From a bacterium (lineage in GTDB: Bacteria > Krumholzibacteriota > Krumholzibacteriia > JACNKJ01): a stretch of 64,000 bases of DNA. A program made the position numbers and the translations under genes. Each line of letters starts with the position of its first letter. Position 1 is the stretch's first letter. Under the pieces are notes generated by a model. The model did no database searches. It was given only the letters and a program-made list of their open reading frames with translations, and was not told the origin of the DNA. Below are positions 54,244-62,354 of this stretch, piece after piece. The stretch covers positions 310,001 to 374,000 of the forward strand of contig JAAEPZ010000538.1 of assembly GCA_024231955.1 (NCBI GenBank), read 5' to 3'.

Positions 54244-55587
54244 CTACTGCAGCAGGATCATCTTTTTGGCCATGCTGATATCCTCAGTCTGCACTTCGTA
54301 GAAGTAGACGCCCGATGTCATCCGCTCGCCATCGGGGGTGGTGCCGTCCCACTGGAACCAGAAGCGGCCGGCACGGGGGTGGTCGCGTTCAATCGTCAGC
54401 ACCTCGCGTCCGCCCGCGCTGAAGATGCGGAGCGACACATGGCCCGGCTCCTCGATCTCATAGTAGATCGTCGTAACCGGATTGAACGGGTTGGGGTAAT
54501 TCTGCTCCAGGTTCAGGCTCTGGGGTGTAATCGGCGTATCAACGCCGGTCAGGTCCGCCCGGTAGAGGATGAGCTGACCCATCACCTTCCAGTTCGGAGG
54601 TGTCGTGCCGTTGTAGTTGCAGTCGCTGCAGGTCACACCGGCCACGCAGTCGGGGTTGGTCGGATTGCAGGGGTTGAAGTACTCCGCGATGTTGTAGTCG
54701 AGGATCATCTCCTCGCCGGGCGTCAGCAGGTGGGTGATGTCGTTGTCCCACGGAGTGACCTTGTCGCCGGGGCACCAGCCTGCGCGTGAGTAGGTCCAGG
54801 TGCCGCCCTGGGGACTGCAGGGGTTCGTGGAGCACTGATTCCAGAGCGTGTGTGAGAATGTATTGTCATCAACCACCAGCGAGTGCACCTTGGGGCAGAA
54901 CTCGGCGCAGTTCTGGGCGAAGCCGAAGCCGTGGCCCGTGGTGGTCATGCGCACCTTGGCGGCAACGGCATCGTTCGGGATGGTGACGCCGACCGGCAGT
55001 AGATTCTCTTCGTGAGCAAAGGGCGAGTTGCCGTAGATGATGTGGTCCTTGAGATAAAGATTGACGATCTCGAAGGGCTGCAACGCCGTGGCTCCGTGGA
55101 CGAAGGCGAAGTTGGCGGTGATGAGCCAGCCCTTGTCGTTGCCCATCCAGCTCTCGATGTAGAGCTTCAATGTGGCCAGATCCTTGAGCATGAATTTGTA
55201 GTCGGTGACATCATACACCCACTGACAGCTCTGGGGGTAGGTTGGCGGACCCGTGATGTCGTAGGGGGTGATGAAACGGGCGATCTCGACATCGCGCGTT
55301 TCGTCGCCGCCAAGATCCTCGATCAGCCTGAGCCAGGCGTAGCGATCCCAGGGGTCGCAATCCCCGGGATAGCCGGGACAACCTATTGTGATGTAGAGCA
55401 GGACTTCGCTGTAGCGCTCCGGGTTGGAGGGGAAGGTGAACTCCTGAGTATGGGGGGTGGCCCAGTTGACGAACTCCTCGTCGAAAGTCATGACCCAGGT
55501 CGTATCCTGGTTGGCGGGAACCGCCAGTGCAGATCCTGCGACGGTGAGAAGGATCAGGCAGAGTGTAGCCAGTTTGAGCATTTTCAT
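54244..55587 (-). CDS. Secreted PNGase F-like glycoamidase with sorting domain
   Basis: 447 residues with a signal peptide (LATLCLILLTVAGSALA). Residues about 25-350 resemble peptide-N-glycosidase F: CDPWDRYAWLRLIED (equivalent of the catalytic-aspartate segment CDEWDRY), VEIARFITPYDITG (compare IGRFITPY), GHGFGFAQNCAEFCPKVHSL and GGTWTYSRAGWCPGDKV (C-terminal domain RAGWCPG box). Six or more cysteines support a secreted protein. After a short linker comes a sorting domain (NYPNPFNPVTTIYYEI, WDGTTPDGERMTSGVYFYEV, KMILLQ). PNGase F cleaves N-glycans from glycoproteins, so export with this tail suggests surface or released glycan stripping (inference). Confidence 0.85.
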   Translation of the reverse strand: MKMLKLATLCLILLTVAGSALAVPANQDTTWVMTFDEEFVNWATPHTQEFTFPSNPERYSEVLLYITIGCPGYPGDCDPWDRYAWLRLIEDLGGDETRDVEIARFITPYDITGPPTYPQSCQWVYDVTDYKFMLKDLATLKLYIESWMGNDKGWLITANFAFVHGATALQPFEIVNLYLKDHIIYGNSPFAHEENLLPVGVTIPNDAVAAKVRMTTTGHGFGFAQNCAEFCPKVHSLVVDDNTFSHTLWNQCSTNPCSPQGGTWTYSRAGWCPGDKVTPWDNDITHLLTPGEEMILDYNIAEYFNPCNPTNPDCVAGVTCSDCNYNGTTPPNWKVMGQLILYRADLTGVDTPITPQSLNLEQNYPNPFNPVTTIYYEIEEPGHVSLRIFSAGGREVLTIERDHPRAGRFWFQWDGTTPDGERMTSGVYFYEVQTEDISMAKKMILLQ

Positions 55588-55778
55588 GGTCCGTTAACCT
55601 CCAGGGGCCTCAAAACGAGCAGGCAAAGATGGTAGTTCAGGGTAACTATGACAGCCTGACCCTAATTGTACCCTAACAGGGCTCGAAAAAGAAGTGCCGA
55701 CCCATAACCTCCCGTTGTTTCGCATAATGGAATGAGTTGCCTGGCGATTGCCTGTTGCGGCCCTGTTGAATTTGAGGT

Positions 55779-55794
55779 GTGAACGAAGATTCAC
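55779..55794. promoter_or_regulatory. Operator copy 1 of the efflux operon
   Basis: GTGAAC-GAAG-ATTCAC, an imperfect copy of the GTGAAT-N4-ATTCAC palindrome. It lies upstream of the -35 and is the likely distal site of the TetR regulator. Confidence 0.6.
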
Positions 55795-55813
55795 GATATA
55801 TAATCACCGCTCA

Positions 55814-55841
55814 TTGACTGAATGTAGATTCGTGTTATACT
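55814..55841 (+). promoter_or_regulatory. Promoter of the tetR-RND efflux operon
   Basis: TTGACT (-35) and TATACT (-10) are 16 bp apart, and the -10 has an extended TG (TGT-TATACT). The start point would fall at about 55848, inside operator copy 3. The leader before the TetR ATG is about 75 bp. Confidence 0.75.
55818..55833. promoter_or_regulatory. Operator copy 2 of the efflux operon
   Basis: CTGAAT-GTAG-ATTCGT, the weakest of the three copies of GTGAAT-N4-ATTCAC. It occupies the spacer between -35 and -10. Confidence 0.45.
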
Positions 55842-55857
55842 GTGAATGATCATTCAC
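55842..55857. promoter_or_regulatory. Operator copy 3 of the efflux operon (perfect palindrome)
   Basis: GTGAATGATCATTCAC is a perfect 16-bp palindrome placed directly after the -10, over the expected transcription start. A bound TetR dimer would block initiation. Confidence 0.7.
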
Positions 55858-55922
55858 GGGTGGAGGCGTGATTCACAACCAGCCGCTCCCAAAAGGATCT
55901 CACTCTATCCAGGAGACTCACC

Positions 55923-56618
55923 ATGACTCGTCGTCTCATACCGGTAGCCTGTTTCCGGTCCCCAACGGATTCAGATGGAAATTCGGGCGGGGAGGGGCAT
56001 CTCAGCCGCAAGGAGCGGGAATCTGCCCGTCACAAGGATGAGGTGCTGGCTGCAGCCATGGGGCTGCTCGTCTCACAATCATATCACGAGGTAACCGTGC
56101 AGCAGATTGCGGATGCCGCCGAGTTCAGCGTCGGATACCTCTACAAGCTATTCGCCAACAAGGACGACATCTACGCCGCAGTTCTGGCCAGAGCCGAAAG
56201 CGACCTGCTGGCGACCGCCAGACGCGCCATGGTCGAAGCCGGCACATTCACGGACCGTCTCAACAAAATGCTCGAATCGATTTTCGAATGGATCAGCGCT
56301 TCGCCGGCTTTCGCGGGGCGCAATTTCCGAGATCTTTCCATGGCCGGCGATAAGGGATTCAACTACTGCGAGGCCTCGGAGGAAAAGGAGCAGACGCTGG
56401 GAGAGTTGGAGATCCTGCTCCAGGAGGGGAAGGACACCGGCGAGCTCGGCGATTACTCGCTACGGGAGATGTCCATGGTGTTCAGAGCCCTGATGGGCGG
56501 AGTGATCGAGGAGCGTCGCCGCCACAACATAGGGGAGCGGATCGAGTGGAGCGAGTATCCCCCGATACTGTTCGGCGTTTTCCTGCGCGCCTACGGAACG
56601 GAGAAACAAGATGCCTAA
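55923..56618 (+). CDS. TetR/AcrR-family repressor of the efflux operon
   Basis: 231 residues; AGGAG lies seven bases before the ATG. The DNA-binding domain (about 30-80) is KDEVLAAAMGLLVSQSYHEVTVQQIADAAEFSVGYLYKLFANKDDIY, the classic TetR pattern with S-x-G-x-L-Y. The C-terminal ligand domain is variable and helical. The first 30 residues are extra and polar (SDGNSGGEGHLSRKERESAR). It is the first gene of a four-gene operon and overlaps the TolC gene by 8 bp. Three copies of a palindrome at its own promoter suggest autorepression and control of efflux by a bound compound. Confidence 0.93.
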   Translation: MTRRLIPVACFRSPTDSDGNSGGEGHLSRKERESARHKDEVLAAAMGLLVSQSYHEVTVQQIADAAEFSVGYLYKLFANKDDIYAAVLARAESDLLATARRAMVEAGTFTDRLNKMLESIFEWISASPAFAGRNFRDLSMAGDKGFNYCEASEEKEQTLGELEILLQEGKDTGELGDYSLREMSMVFRALMGGVIEERRRHNIGERIEWSEYPPILFGVFLRAYGTEKQDA

Positions 56619-58008
56619 CGAAACCGGCCTGACTGAAGCTGCCATGCCGCAACCCGTTGCTGTCGTCGCCGCTTTGCTGCTGGCGACGATCATCAGCTTC
56701 GCCGTTGCGGCTCTTCACGCCTCAACGGCTTCGGCCTCGGTTGCCGCAAACGGTTTGACTCTTGATGAAGCGGTCGAGTTGGCGCTGGAGCGCAACGAGA
56801 CGCTGCTCATCGCGCGCGCCGACGAGGAGCGGGCCAGAGGCGCCGTCAAGGAGGCCTGGTCTGCCGCGTTGCCGAGCGTGAAACTGCAGGGCACTTATCA
56901 GGGCAATCTGAAGCTGCCCGTCTTCTTCGCACCCGATGAGTTCGGCGGCGGCAAGCTGAAGATGGGGGAGGACATCGAGGTGGCGGGGCAGATCCGCGTC
57001 GATCAGGTGCTCTACGCCTTCGGCCGGGTCGGCAACGCAGTCAAGTTCGCGAACATCTATCAGAAGATGGCCGGCGAGGGTGTCGCCATGGCCCGCGGCG
57101 AGGTCGTTTATCTGGCCAAGGAGTCCTACTTCCGGGTGCTGCTGGCTGCGGACGCTATGGAGATCGCCCTCCGCTCCCTGACGCAGGCGGAATCCCGCCG
57201 CGATCAGGTCGAGAAAAAGTTCGACGAGGGGGTGGAGTCCCGGTTCAATCTGCTCCGCGCCCGGGTTGAGGTAAAGAATCGCGAACCGCAGCTTATCGCG
57301 GCCGAGAGCAATCTCGTTCTGGCGATCCAGGATCTGAAACGGATCCTCGGCCTGGACGACGAAGATGATCCCGTTCTGATCGATGGGCTCGCATTCACCC
57401 CCAACGAGATCGGGATCGACACTGCCGTGGAGGAGGCCTTGGCCAACCGTCCGGCGCTGAGGGCGCTCGAGCTCAACATCCGCGGTTCGGAGAGGCTGCT
57501 CTCCATCGAAAAGGCCAACGTGCTCCCCGTGCTCAGCGCCTACGGCCAGGTCGCGCTGCAGGGGCAGTCGGACAAGAGCGCCCCCTTTGCCCCCTTCGAC
57601 TCCGACCACCGGGCCGTGTCGAGCTCCGTCGGCATCGCGCTGCAGCTGCCGCTGTTCGACGGCTTCAAGACAAAGGGGCGCGTGCAGCAGGCGCGTGCCG
57701 GTTACCGCAAGGCCGAGTACGAGTTGCAGCAGGCGCGCAAGGGTGTGCGTCTGGAGTTGATCAAGGCCGTGCGTGAGTTGACGAGTCTCACTCGCGAGTA
57801 CGAAGCTCAGGTCGCGACAGTGGATTTGGCCGAGGAGACCTACCGCATAGCCGAGACCCGTTTCGACAACGGCCTCTCGACGCTGCTCGAACTGAACGAC
57901 GCGGAGACGGCGCTGACCTTCGCCCGCACGAACCGTTCGGAAACCCTCTACCGCTATAACGTGGCGCTGGCCGGGCTGGAGAGAGCCCTCGGCCGCACCG
58001 CCCGCTAG
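56611..58008 (+). CDS. TolC-family outer membrane efflux protein
   Basis: 465 residues with GGAG seven bases before the ATG. A signal peptide follows (ALLLATIISFAVAALHASTASA). Two TolC repeats are visible: LTLDEAVELALERNETLLIARA, then long coiled coils (VEKKFDEGVESRFNLLRARVE), and again VEEALANRPALRALELNIRG, ending with ETRFDNGLSTLLELNDAETAL. Trimers form the outer-membrane channel and periplasmic tunnel of the RND pump encoded downstream. Confidence 0.95.
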   Translation: MPNETGLTEAAMPQPVAVVAALLLATIISFAVAALHASTASASVAANGLTLDEAVELALERNETLLIARADEERARGAVKEAWSAALPSVKLQGTYQGNLKLPVFFAPDEFGGGKLKMGEDIEVAGQIRVDQVLYAFGRVGNAVKFANIYQKMAGEGVAMARGEVVYLAKESYFRVLLAADAMEIALRSLTQAESRRDQVEKKFDEGVESRFNLLRARVEVKNREPQLIAAESNLVLAIQDLKRILGLDDEDDPVLIDGLAFTPNEIGIDTAVEEALANRPALRALELNIRGSERLLSIEKANVLPVLSAYGQVALQGQSDKSAPFAPFDSDHRAVSSSVGIALQLPLFDGFKTKGRVQQARAGYRKAEYELQQARKGVRLELIKAVRELTSLTREYEAQVATVDLAEETYRIAETRFDNGLSTLLELNDAETALTFARTNRSETLYRYNVALAGLERALGRTAR

Positions 58009-58034
58009 CCGCGTCCCCAACAGGAGAGATGAAC

Positions 58035-59150
58035 ATGAGCCGCAAAGGCACGAACAGAGTACTGAAGATGATCGGCGCCCCGGCGCTGATAGCCCTGACG
58101 GTGTTAGTTTCCATCACGACCGGCTGCTCGGTGGAGGAGGCCAACGTGGAGGCCACCATCGCCGAGGTGCAGGCGCGCGAGGGGATGCCCGTCGACTATA
58201 TCACCGTGAGGAGTGGAGCGCTGGAGGACTGGCGCCGCTTCACCGGCGTCGCCGAAGGGGAGGAGCAGGTGGATCTGGTCGCGGGTCTGCGCGCCCGCGT
58301 GATCTCCGTGAACGCGGAACTGGGCGACCTGGTCTCCGCGAACAGCGTTCTGGTTTCCCTGGACACCTACGAACCGGCCACGGCGAGTCTCAACCTCGAA
58401 TCGTTGCGGGCGGGTTACGAGACTGCGAGGATCGACAGTCTCCGACTTGAACGTCTCCACGCTCAAGGGGCCGTATCGGCCCAGGATCTGGATCATGTCC
58501 GCACGTCCTGCGTGCAGGCGGGCGCGCTGCTCCGCACCGCGCTGCGGGCGGTTGAAATCGACACGCCGATCTCCGGCCTGTTGACCGCGCTCCATGTGGA
58601 GATCGGCGATTTCACCGCGTCGGGTGAGCCGGTGGCTACTGTCGCCAGCTTCGATCGGATTCGCGTGCCCCTGTTCCTGAGTCAGAGCGAGCGCGATGAG
58701 ATCACCAAGGGTCAGTTGGTGCGACTTGAACTGCCCACGGGTGAAACGCTGATGGGCCAGGTCGTCAAAGTCGCGCTCAGCGCCGATCCCGAAACCCGTC
58801 TCTACGGCGCGGAGGTGCTCATAGAGAACCCGGGACACGTGGTGAAGCCTGGCAGTCTGGTGAACCCCGAAATCCTGATCGAACGGGTCGAAAACGCGCC
58901 CCTGCTCCCCTCCGTCGCGTTGACCGACGAGGGTGTCTTCGTGCTGAACGAGGAGGGGGGACGTCACATGGCGGAACTGCGTCCCGTTTCTCTCGGAATC
59001 GTGAGGGGTGACCTGCTGTCCGTGGCGGAGGGGCTGGTCGCCGGCGATCAGGTTGTCGTCTGGGGACACAATCGGTTGAAGGATGGTCTGCGGGCCAAAC
59101 CCGTCTCCGACCTCACCACCGAATACTACGGCGCGAGCCGGGAGGACTAG
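58035..59150 (+). CDS. RND efflux periplasmic adaptor (membrane fusion) lipoprotein
   Basis: The ATG at 58035 has GGAG eight bases upstream (an ATG at 58029 is too close). 371 residues with a lipobox (ITTGCSVEE). Typical order: lipoyl half (EEQVDLVAGLRARVISVNAELGDLVSANSVLVSLD), a short hairpin (TARIDSLRLERLHAQGAVSAQDLDHVRTSC), the second lipoyl half (ISGLLTALHVEIGDFTASGEPV) and a beta-barrel (ETLMGQVVKVALSADPETRLYGAEV). It links the RND pump to TolC. It ends two bases before the RND start. Confidence 0.93.
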   Translation: MSRKGTNRVLKMIGAPALIALTVLVSITTGCSVEEANVEATIAEVQAREGMPVDYITVRSGALEDWRRFTGVAEGEEQVDLVAGLRARVISVNAELGDLVSANSVLVSLDTYEPATASLNLESLRAGYETARIDSLRLERLHAQGAVSAQDLDHVRTSCVQAGALLRTALRAVEIDTPISGLLTALHVEIGDFTASGEPVATVASFDRIRVPLFLSQSERDEITKGQLVRLELPTGETLMGQVVKVALSADPETRLYGAEVLIENPGHVVKPGSLVNPEILIERVENAPLLPSVALTDEGVFVLNEEGGRHMAELRPVSLGIVRGDLLSVAEGLVAGDQVVVWGHNRLKDGLRAKPVSDLTTEYYGASRED

Positions 59151-59152
59151 CC

Positions 59153-62100
59153 ATGAGCATCACATCCATTTCGGTGAAGCGCCCGGTGCTCGCCACCATG
59201 TTCACGGTGATGTTGGTCGTGCTGGGGCTCTTCTCCTACACCAAGCTGTCGATCCGCGAGACGCCCAACATCGATACGCCGTGGGTCACCATCTCGACGA
59301 TCTATCCCGGCGCGAGCCCGGAGGAGATCGAGAGCCAGGTGACGATCAAGATCGAGGACGCGGTGAGCACGATCTCCGATGTGAAGAAGATCGAGTCGAT
59401 CTCCCGCGAATCCTATTCGTTCGTGATGATGGAGTTCGAACTAGAAGCCGACGCCGATGACGCCGCCAACGATGTGCGGGCGAAAGTCGATGCGACTCTG
59501 AACGACCTGCCCGACGATGTCGAGAAGCCGGTCATCGCCAAGTACGAGATCGGCGCGGCGCCGATCATCCAACTGGCCGTGTCGGGGGATCAGGGGCTCA
59601 ACGCCACCTACGCCCTGGCCGACGAGATGATCCGCGACCGCCTGTCGCAGGTGTCCGGCGTGGCCAACGTCGAGATCGTCGGCGGGCAGGAGCGGGAGAT
59701 CCAGGTGCGGGTCGATCGCGACAAGCTCGACTACTACGGACTCGGCATCGGCGTGGTGAACCGGATGATCGCCATGGAGAACGCCAACGTGCCGGGCGGG
59801 CGGATCACGCAGCGGGAGCGGGAGTTCACCATCCGCACGCTGGGCGAGTTCGCATCGTTGGAGGACCTGGCTTCGGTGAGGATACCGCTGGGCGACCAGG
59901 GGTTCATCCGTCTGCGGGACATCGCGGAGATCCACGACGGCTTCGAGGAGGCGCGCAGCCTCGCCCGCCACAACGGCGAACCGACGATTCTCGTCGATGT
60001 CATCAAACGCTCCGACGCCAACACGGTGAAGGTGGCCGACGGGCTGTACGACATCGTCGACGACCTGCGCGCCGACCTCCCCGCCGGCTTCGAACTGGAG
60101 ATCGTGAGCGACGACTCCATTTTCGTGCGGGACGCCATCAAGGATGTGTTGATGAACATCCTCTTCGGCATCCTCCTCACGGCCGTGCTGCTGTTCACTT
60201 TCCTGCGCAACTTCCGCGCGACGCTGATCGTGGCCGTGGTCATGCCCGCGACGATCATCGCCACGTTCATGCTGATCATGATGGCGAACTTCACCCTCAA
60301 CATCCTCTCGCTGATGGCCCTGGGCATCTCGGTGGGGATCCTGGTCACCAACGCCATCGTCGTGATCGAGAACGTCATCCGCCACCTGCGGGAGGGGAAG
60401 ACCCCCGAAGAGGCGGCCATCGTCGGCACCAACGAGGTGATCCTGGCCGTGCTGGCCTCGGTGCTCACCAATGTCGTGGTGTTCGTCCCCATCGCGTTCA
60501 TGGAGGGGCTCATCGGCAAGTTCTTCCTCGAGTTCGGCCTCACGGTGGTCTTCGCCACGATCTTCTCGCTGGTGATCTCCTTCACACTCACCCCCATGCT
60601 CTGCGCCTATTTCCTCCGGCTGAACCGCAAGCGCACCGGCGGCGACGACGCAGCCGAAACCTACAGCGAAAACCGGATGGAGCGATTCATCGCCTGGCTC
60701 GGCGAGCGGTACCGCGGCCTCCTGGCCTGGAGCCTGGCGAAGGCGTGGCACAGGGTGGTGCTGGTGGTCGTAACCGTCGGCATGCTGATGTTCGGCCTGT
60801 TTCTGATGGGTCAGACAGGCGGCGAGTTCTCGCCGAAGATCGACCAGTCTAAGGTGACCGTGGACATCTCCCTGCCGGCGGGCACCTCTCTGGAGAAGAG
60901 CCGTCAGGCGGTGATCCGCGTGGAGGAGGTGTTGGCCGGCAAGCCCTACGTGAAGTCGCTGACCTCGTCGGTGGGCGGCGGCAACAGCGGCGTGAACGAG
61001 GCGTCGGTGTTGGTTCATCTGATCGACCGGAGCGAACGGGACAGATGGGCCTACGAGATCTCGGACGCGCTGCGCGGTCAGTTCGCCGCCATTCCGGGTG
61101 CGGAGATCTCGGTGACCGGCAACGATTCGGAGGGGGGCGGCAAGGATGCGGAGATCGAGGTGCTCAGTGACGATCCCGACGTTCTGATCCGCACCGCGGA
61201 CGCCGTGCTGAAGATGATGCAGGATCACGCCTGGCTCGCCGATATCGAATCCTCCCGCGAAGAGGGGGGGCGGGAGCTGGTGTTTACGCCCAACCGCGAG
61301 GAGATCTTCCGCAGCGGCCTGGCCACGGCCCAGGTGGCGATGTCGATCAGAAACGCGTTCGAGGGGGACGACTCCGCGGTCTACCGCGAGGAGGGTGAAG
61401 AGTACCCGATCCGCGTGCGGTTCGGCGCGGAGCAGCGGGATCGCAGCGGCGACCTGCGCGATCTCCGGCTGGCGGTCGAGGGCGATCTGCTGCCGCTCGG
61501 TCAACTCGGCGAGATCGAGGAGAAGCAGGGTGAGGCGCAGATCAATCGTCGCGATCGTCAGCGCCGCGTCGTGTTGTCGGCCAACCTGGCTCGGGGGACG
61601 ATCTCCGAGCTCGTGGCCGAATTCGAGCCCCGTTTCGAGACGATGAACCTGCCTGCGGGCACACGGGTCCGGTTCGGTGGGATGTACGAGATTCAGGAGG
61701 AGAGCTTCGCGGCGATCTTCCAGGCGATGATCCTCGCCATGGTGCTCACCTATGTTGTGCTGGCGATGATCCTCGAATCGTTCTGGCAGCCGTTCACGGT
61801 GATGATCACATTGCCGCTGGGGCTGATCGGCTCCGCTTTGGGGTTGTACTTGAGCGGCCAGACGATCAACGTCATGAGCCTGATGGCCATGGTCATGCTG
61901 GTCGGCATCGTGGTCAACAACGCGATCCTGCTCCTCGACTATGTGTCGCAGCTGCGTGCGAAGGGGCGCGGGCTCGACGAGGCGATCCTCGAAGCCTGTC
62001 CGCTGCGTCTGCGCGCCGTGATCATGACCAACCTGGCCATCGCCATCGGCATGATCCCCCAGTGCCTCGGCACCGGCAGCGGCATCGAGTACCGGTTGTC

Positions 62101-62224
62101 GATGGCCTTCGTCACCATCGGCGGCGTTCTGGTCAGCGCGGTGTTCACGCTGATCCTGATCCCCTCAATCTATGCGTCGGTCGAACGGGGCGTGGCGCGG
62201 GTGCGGGGCACCAACTTGGTCTGA
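59153..62224 (+). CDS. RND-type multidrug efflux pump (HAE1/AcrB-like)
   Basis: 1023 residues, full AcrB length; GGGAGG upstream. Twelve membrane helices in two halves: one N-terminal (VLATMFTVMLVVLGLFSY), five after the first large periplasmic loop (NILFGILLTAVLLFTF, ILSLMALGISVGILVTNAIVVIEN), then the second half (VLTYVVLAMILESFWQPF, MSLMAMVMLVGIVVNNAILLLDY). The proton-relay acids lie in the SVGILVTNAIVVIEN helix, though the usual DD pair of AcrB helix 4 is not obvious here, so coupling residues may differ. Uses the proton gradient to expel hydrophobic compounds through TolC. Drug specificity unknown. Confidence 0.95.
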   Translation: MSITSISVKRPVLATMFTVMLVVLGLFSYTKLSIRETPNIDTPWVTISTIYPGASPEEIESQVTIKIEDAVSTISDVKKIESISRESYSFVMMEFELEADADDAANDVRAKVDATLNDLPDDVEKPVIAKYEIGAAPIIQLAVSGDQGLNATYALADEMIRDRLSQVSGVANVEIVGGQEREIQVRVDRDKLDYYGLGIGVVNRMIAMENANVPGGRITQREREFTIRTLGEFASLEDLASVRIPLGDQGFIRLRDIAEIHDGFEEARSLARHNGEPTILVDVIKRSDANTVKVADGLYDIVDDLRADLPAGFELEIVSDDSIFVRDAIKDVLMNILFGILLTAVLLFTFLRNFRATLIVAVVMPATIIATFMLIMMANFTLNILSLMALGISVGILVTNAIVVIENVIRHLREGKTPEEAAIVGTNEVILAVLASVLTNVVVFVPIAFMEGLIGKFFLEFGLTVVFATIFSLVISFTLTPMLCAYFLRLNRKRTGGDDAAETYSENRMERFIAWLGERYRGLLAWSLAKAWHRVVLVVVTVGMLMFGLFLMGQTGGEFSPKIDQSKVTVDISLPAGTSLEKSRQAVIRVEEVLAGKPYVKSLTSSVGGGNSGVNEASVLVHLIDRSERDRWAYEISDALRGQFAAIPGAEISVTGNDSEGGGKDAEIEVLSDDPDVLIRTADAVLKMMQDHAWLADIESSREEGGRELVFTPNREEIFRSGLATAQVAMSIRNAFEGDDSAVYREEGEEYPIRVRFGAEQRDRSGDLRDLRLAVEGDLLPLGQLGEIEEKQGEAQINRRDRQRRVVLSANLARGTISELVAEFEPRFETMNLPAGTRVRFGGMYEIQEESFAAIFQAMILAMVLTYVVLAMILESFWQPFTVMITLPLGLIGSALGLYLSGQTINVMSLMAMVMLVGIVVNNAILLLDYVSQLRAKGRGLDEAILEACPLRLRAVIMTNLAIAIGMIPQCLGTGSGIEYRLSMAFVTIGGVLVSAVFTLILIPSIYASVERGVARVRGTNLV

Positions 62225-62280
62225 TCGGAAGCGATTGGAAATTAATCGGTTGCGGTAAACCGTAACATTCAGGGATGAGT

Positions 62281-62306
62281 GCCCCCCTCTGGCAACGGAG
62301 GGGGGC
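62281..62306 (+). terminator. Hairpin after the RND operon (no T run)
   Basis: GCCCCCCTC pairs with GAGGGGGGC (9 bp, loop TGGCAACG) 56 bp after the stop. There is no T run afterwards, and the next promoter element begins five bases later, so termination may be only partial. Confidence 0.45.
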
Positions 62307-62310
62307 ATCG

Positions 62311-62319
62311 TGCTATAAT
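62311..62319 (+). promoter_or_regulatory. Extended -10 (TGCTATAAT) of the second deiminase gene
   Basis: TG-C-TATAAT, a perfect extended -10, 35 bp before the ATG. No -35 at 17 bp because that region is the hairpin. Confidence 0.5.
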
Positions 62320-62354
62320 AGTGACCCCAATTGAACACCCGCCTGGAGGTCCCC

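Larger units (their letters stand above)
55588..55922. other. Divergent regulatory region between the PNGase F-like gene and the efflux operon
   Basis: About 335 bp. The left 190 bp shows no clear promoter for the minus-strand gene (TACAAT at 55665-55670, minus strand, without a -35). The right part carries the efflux promoter and its three operator copies, annotated separately. Confidence 0.5.
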
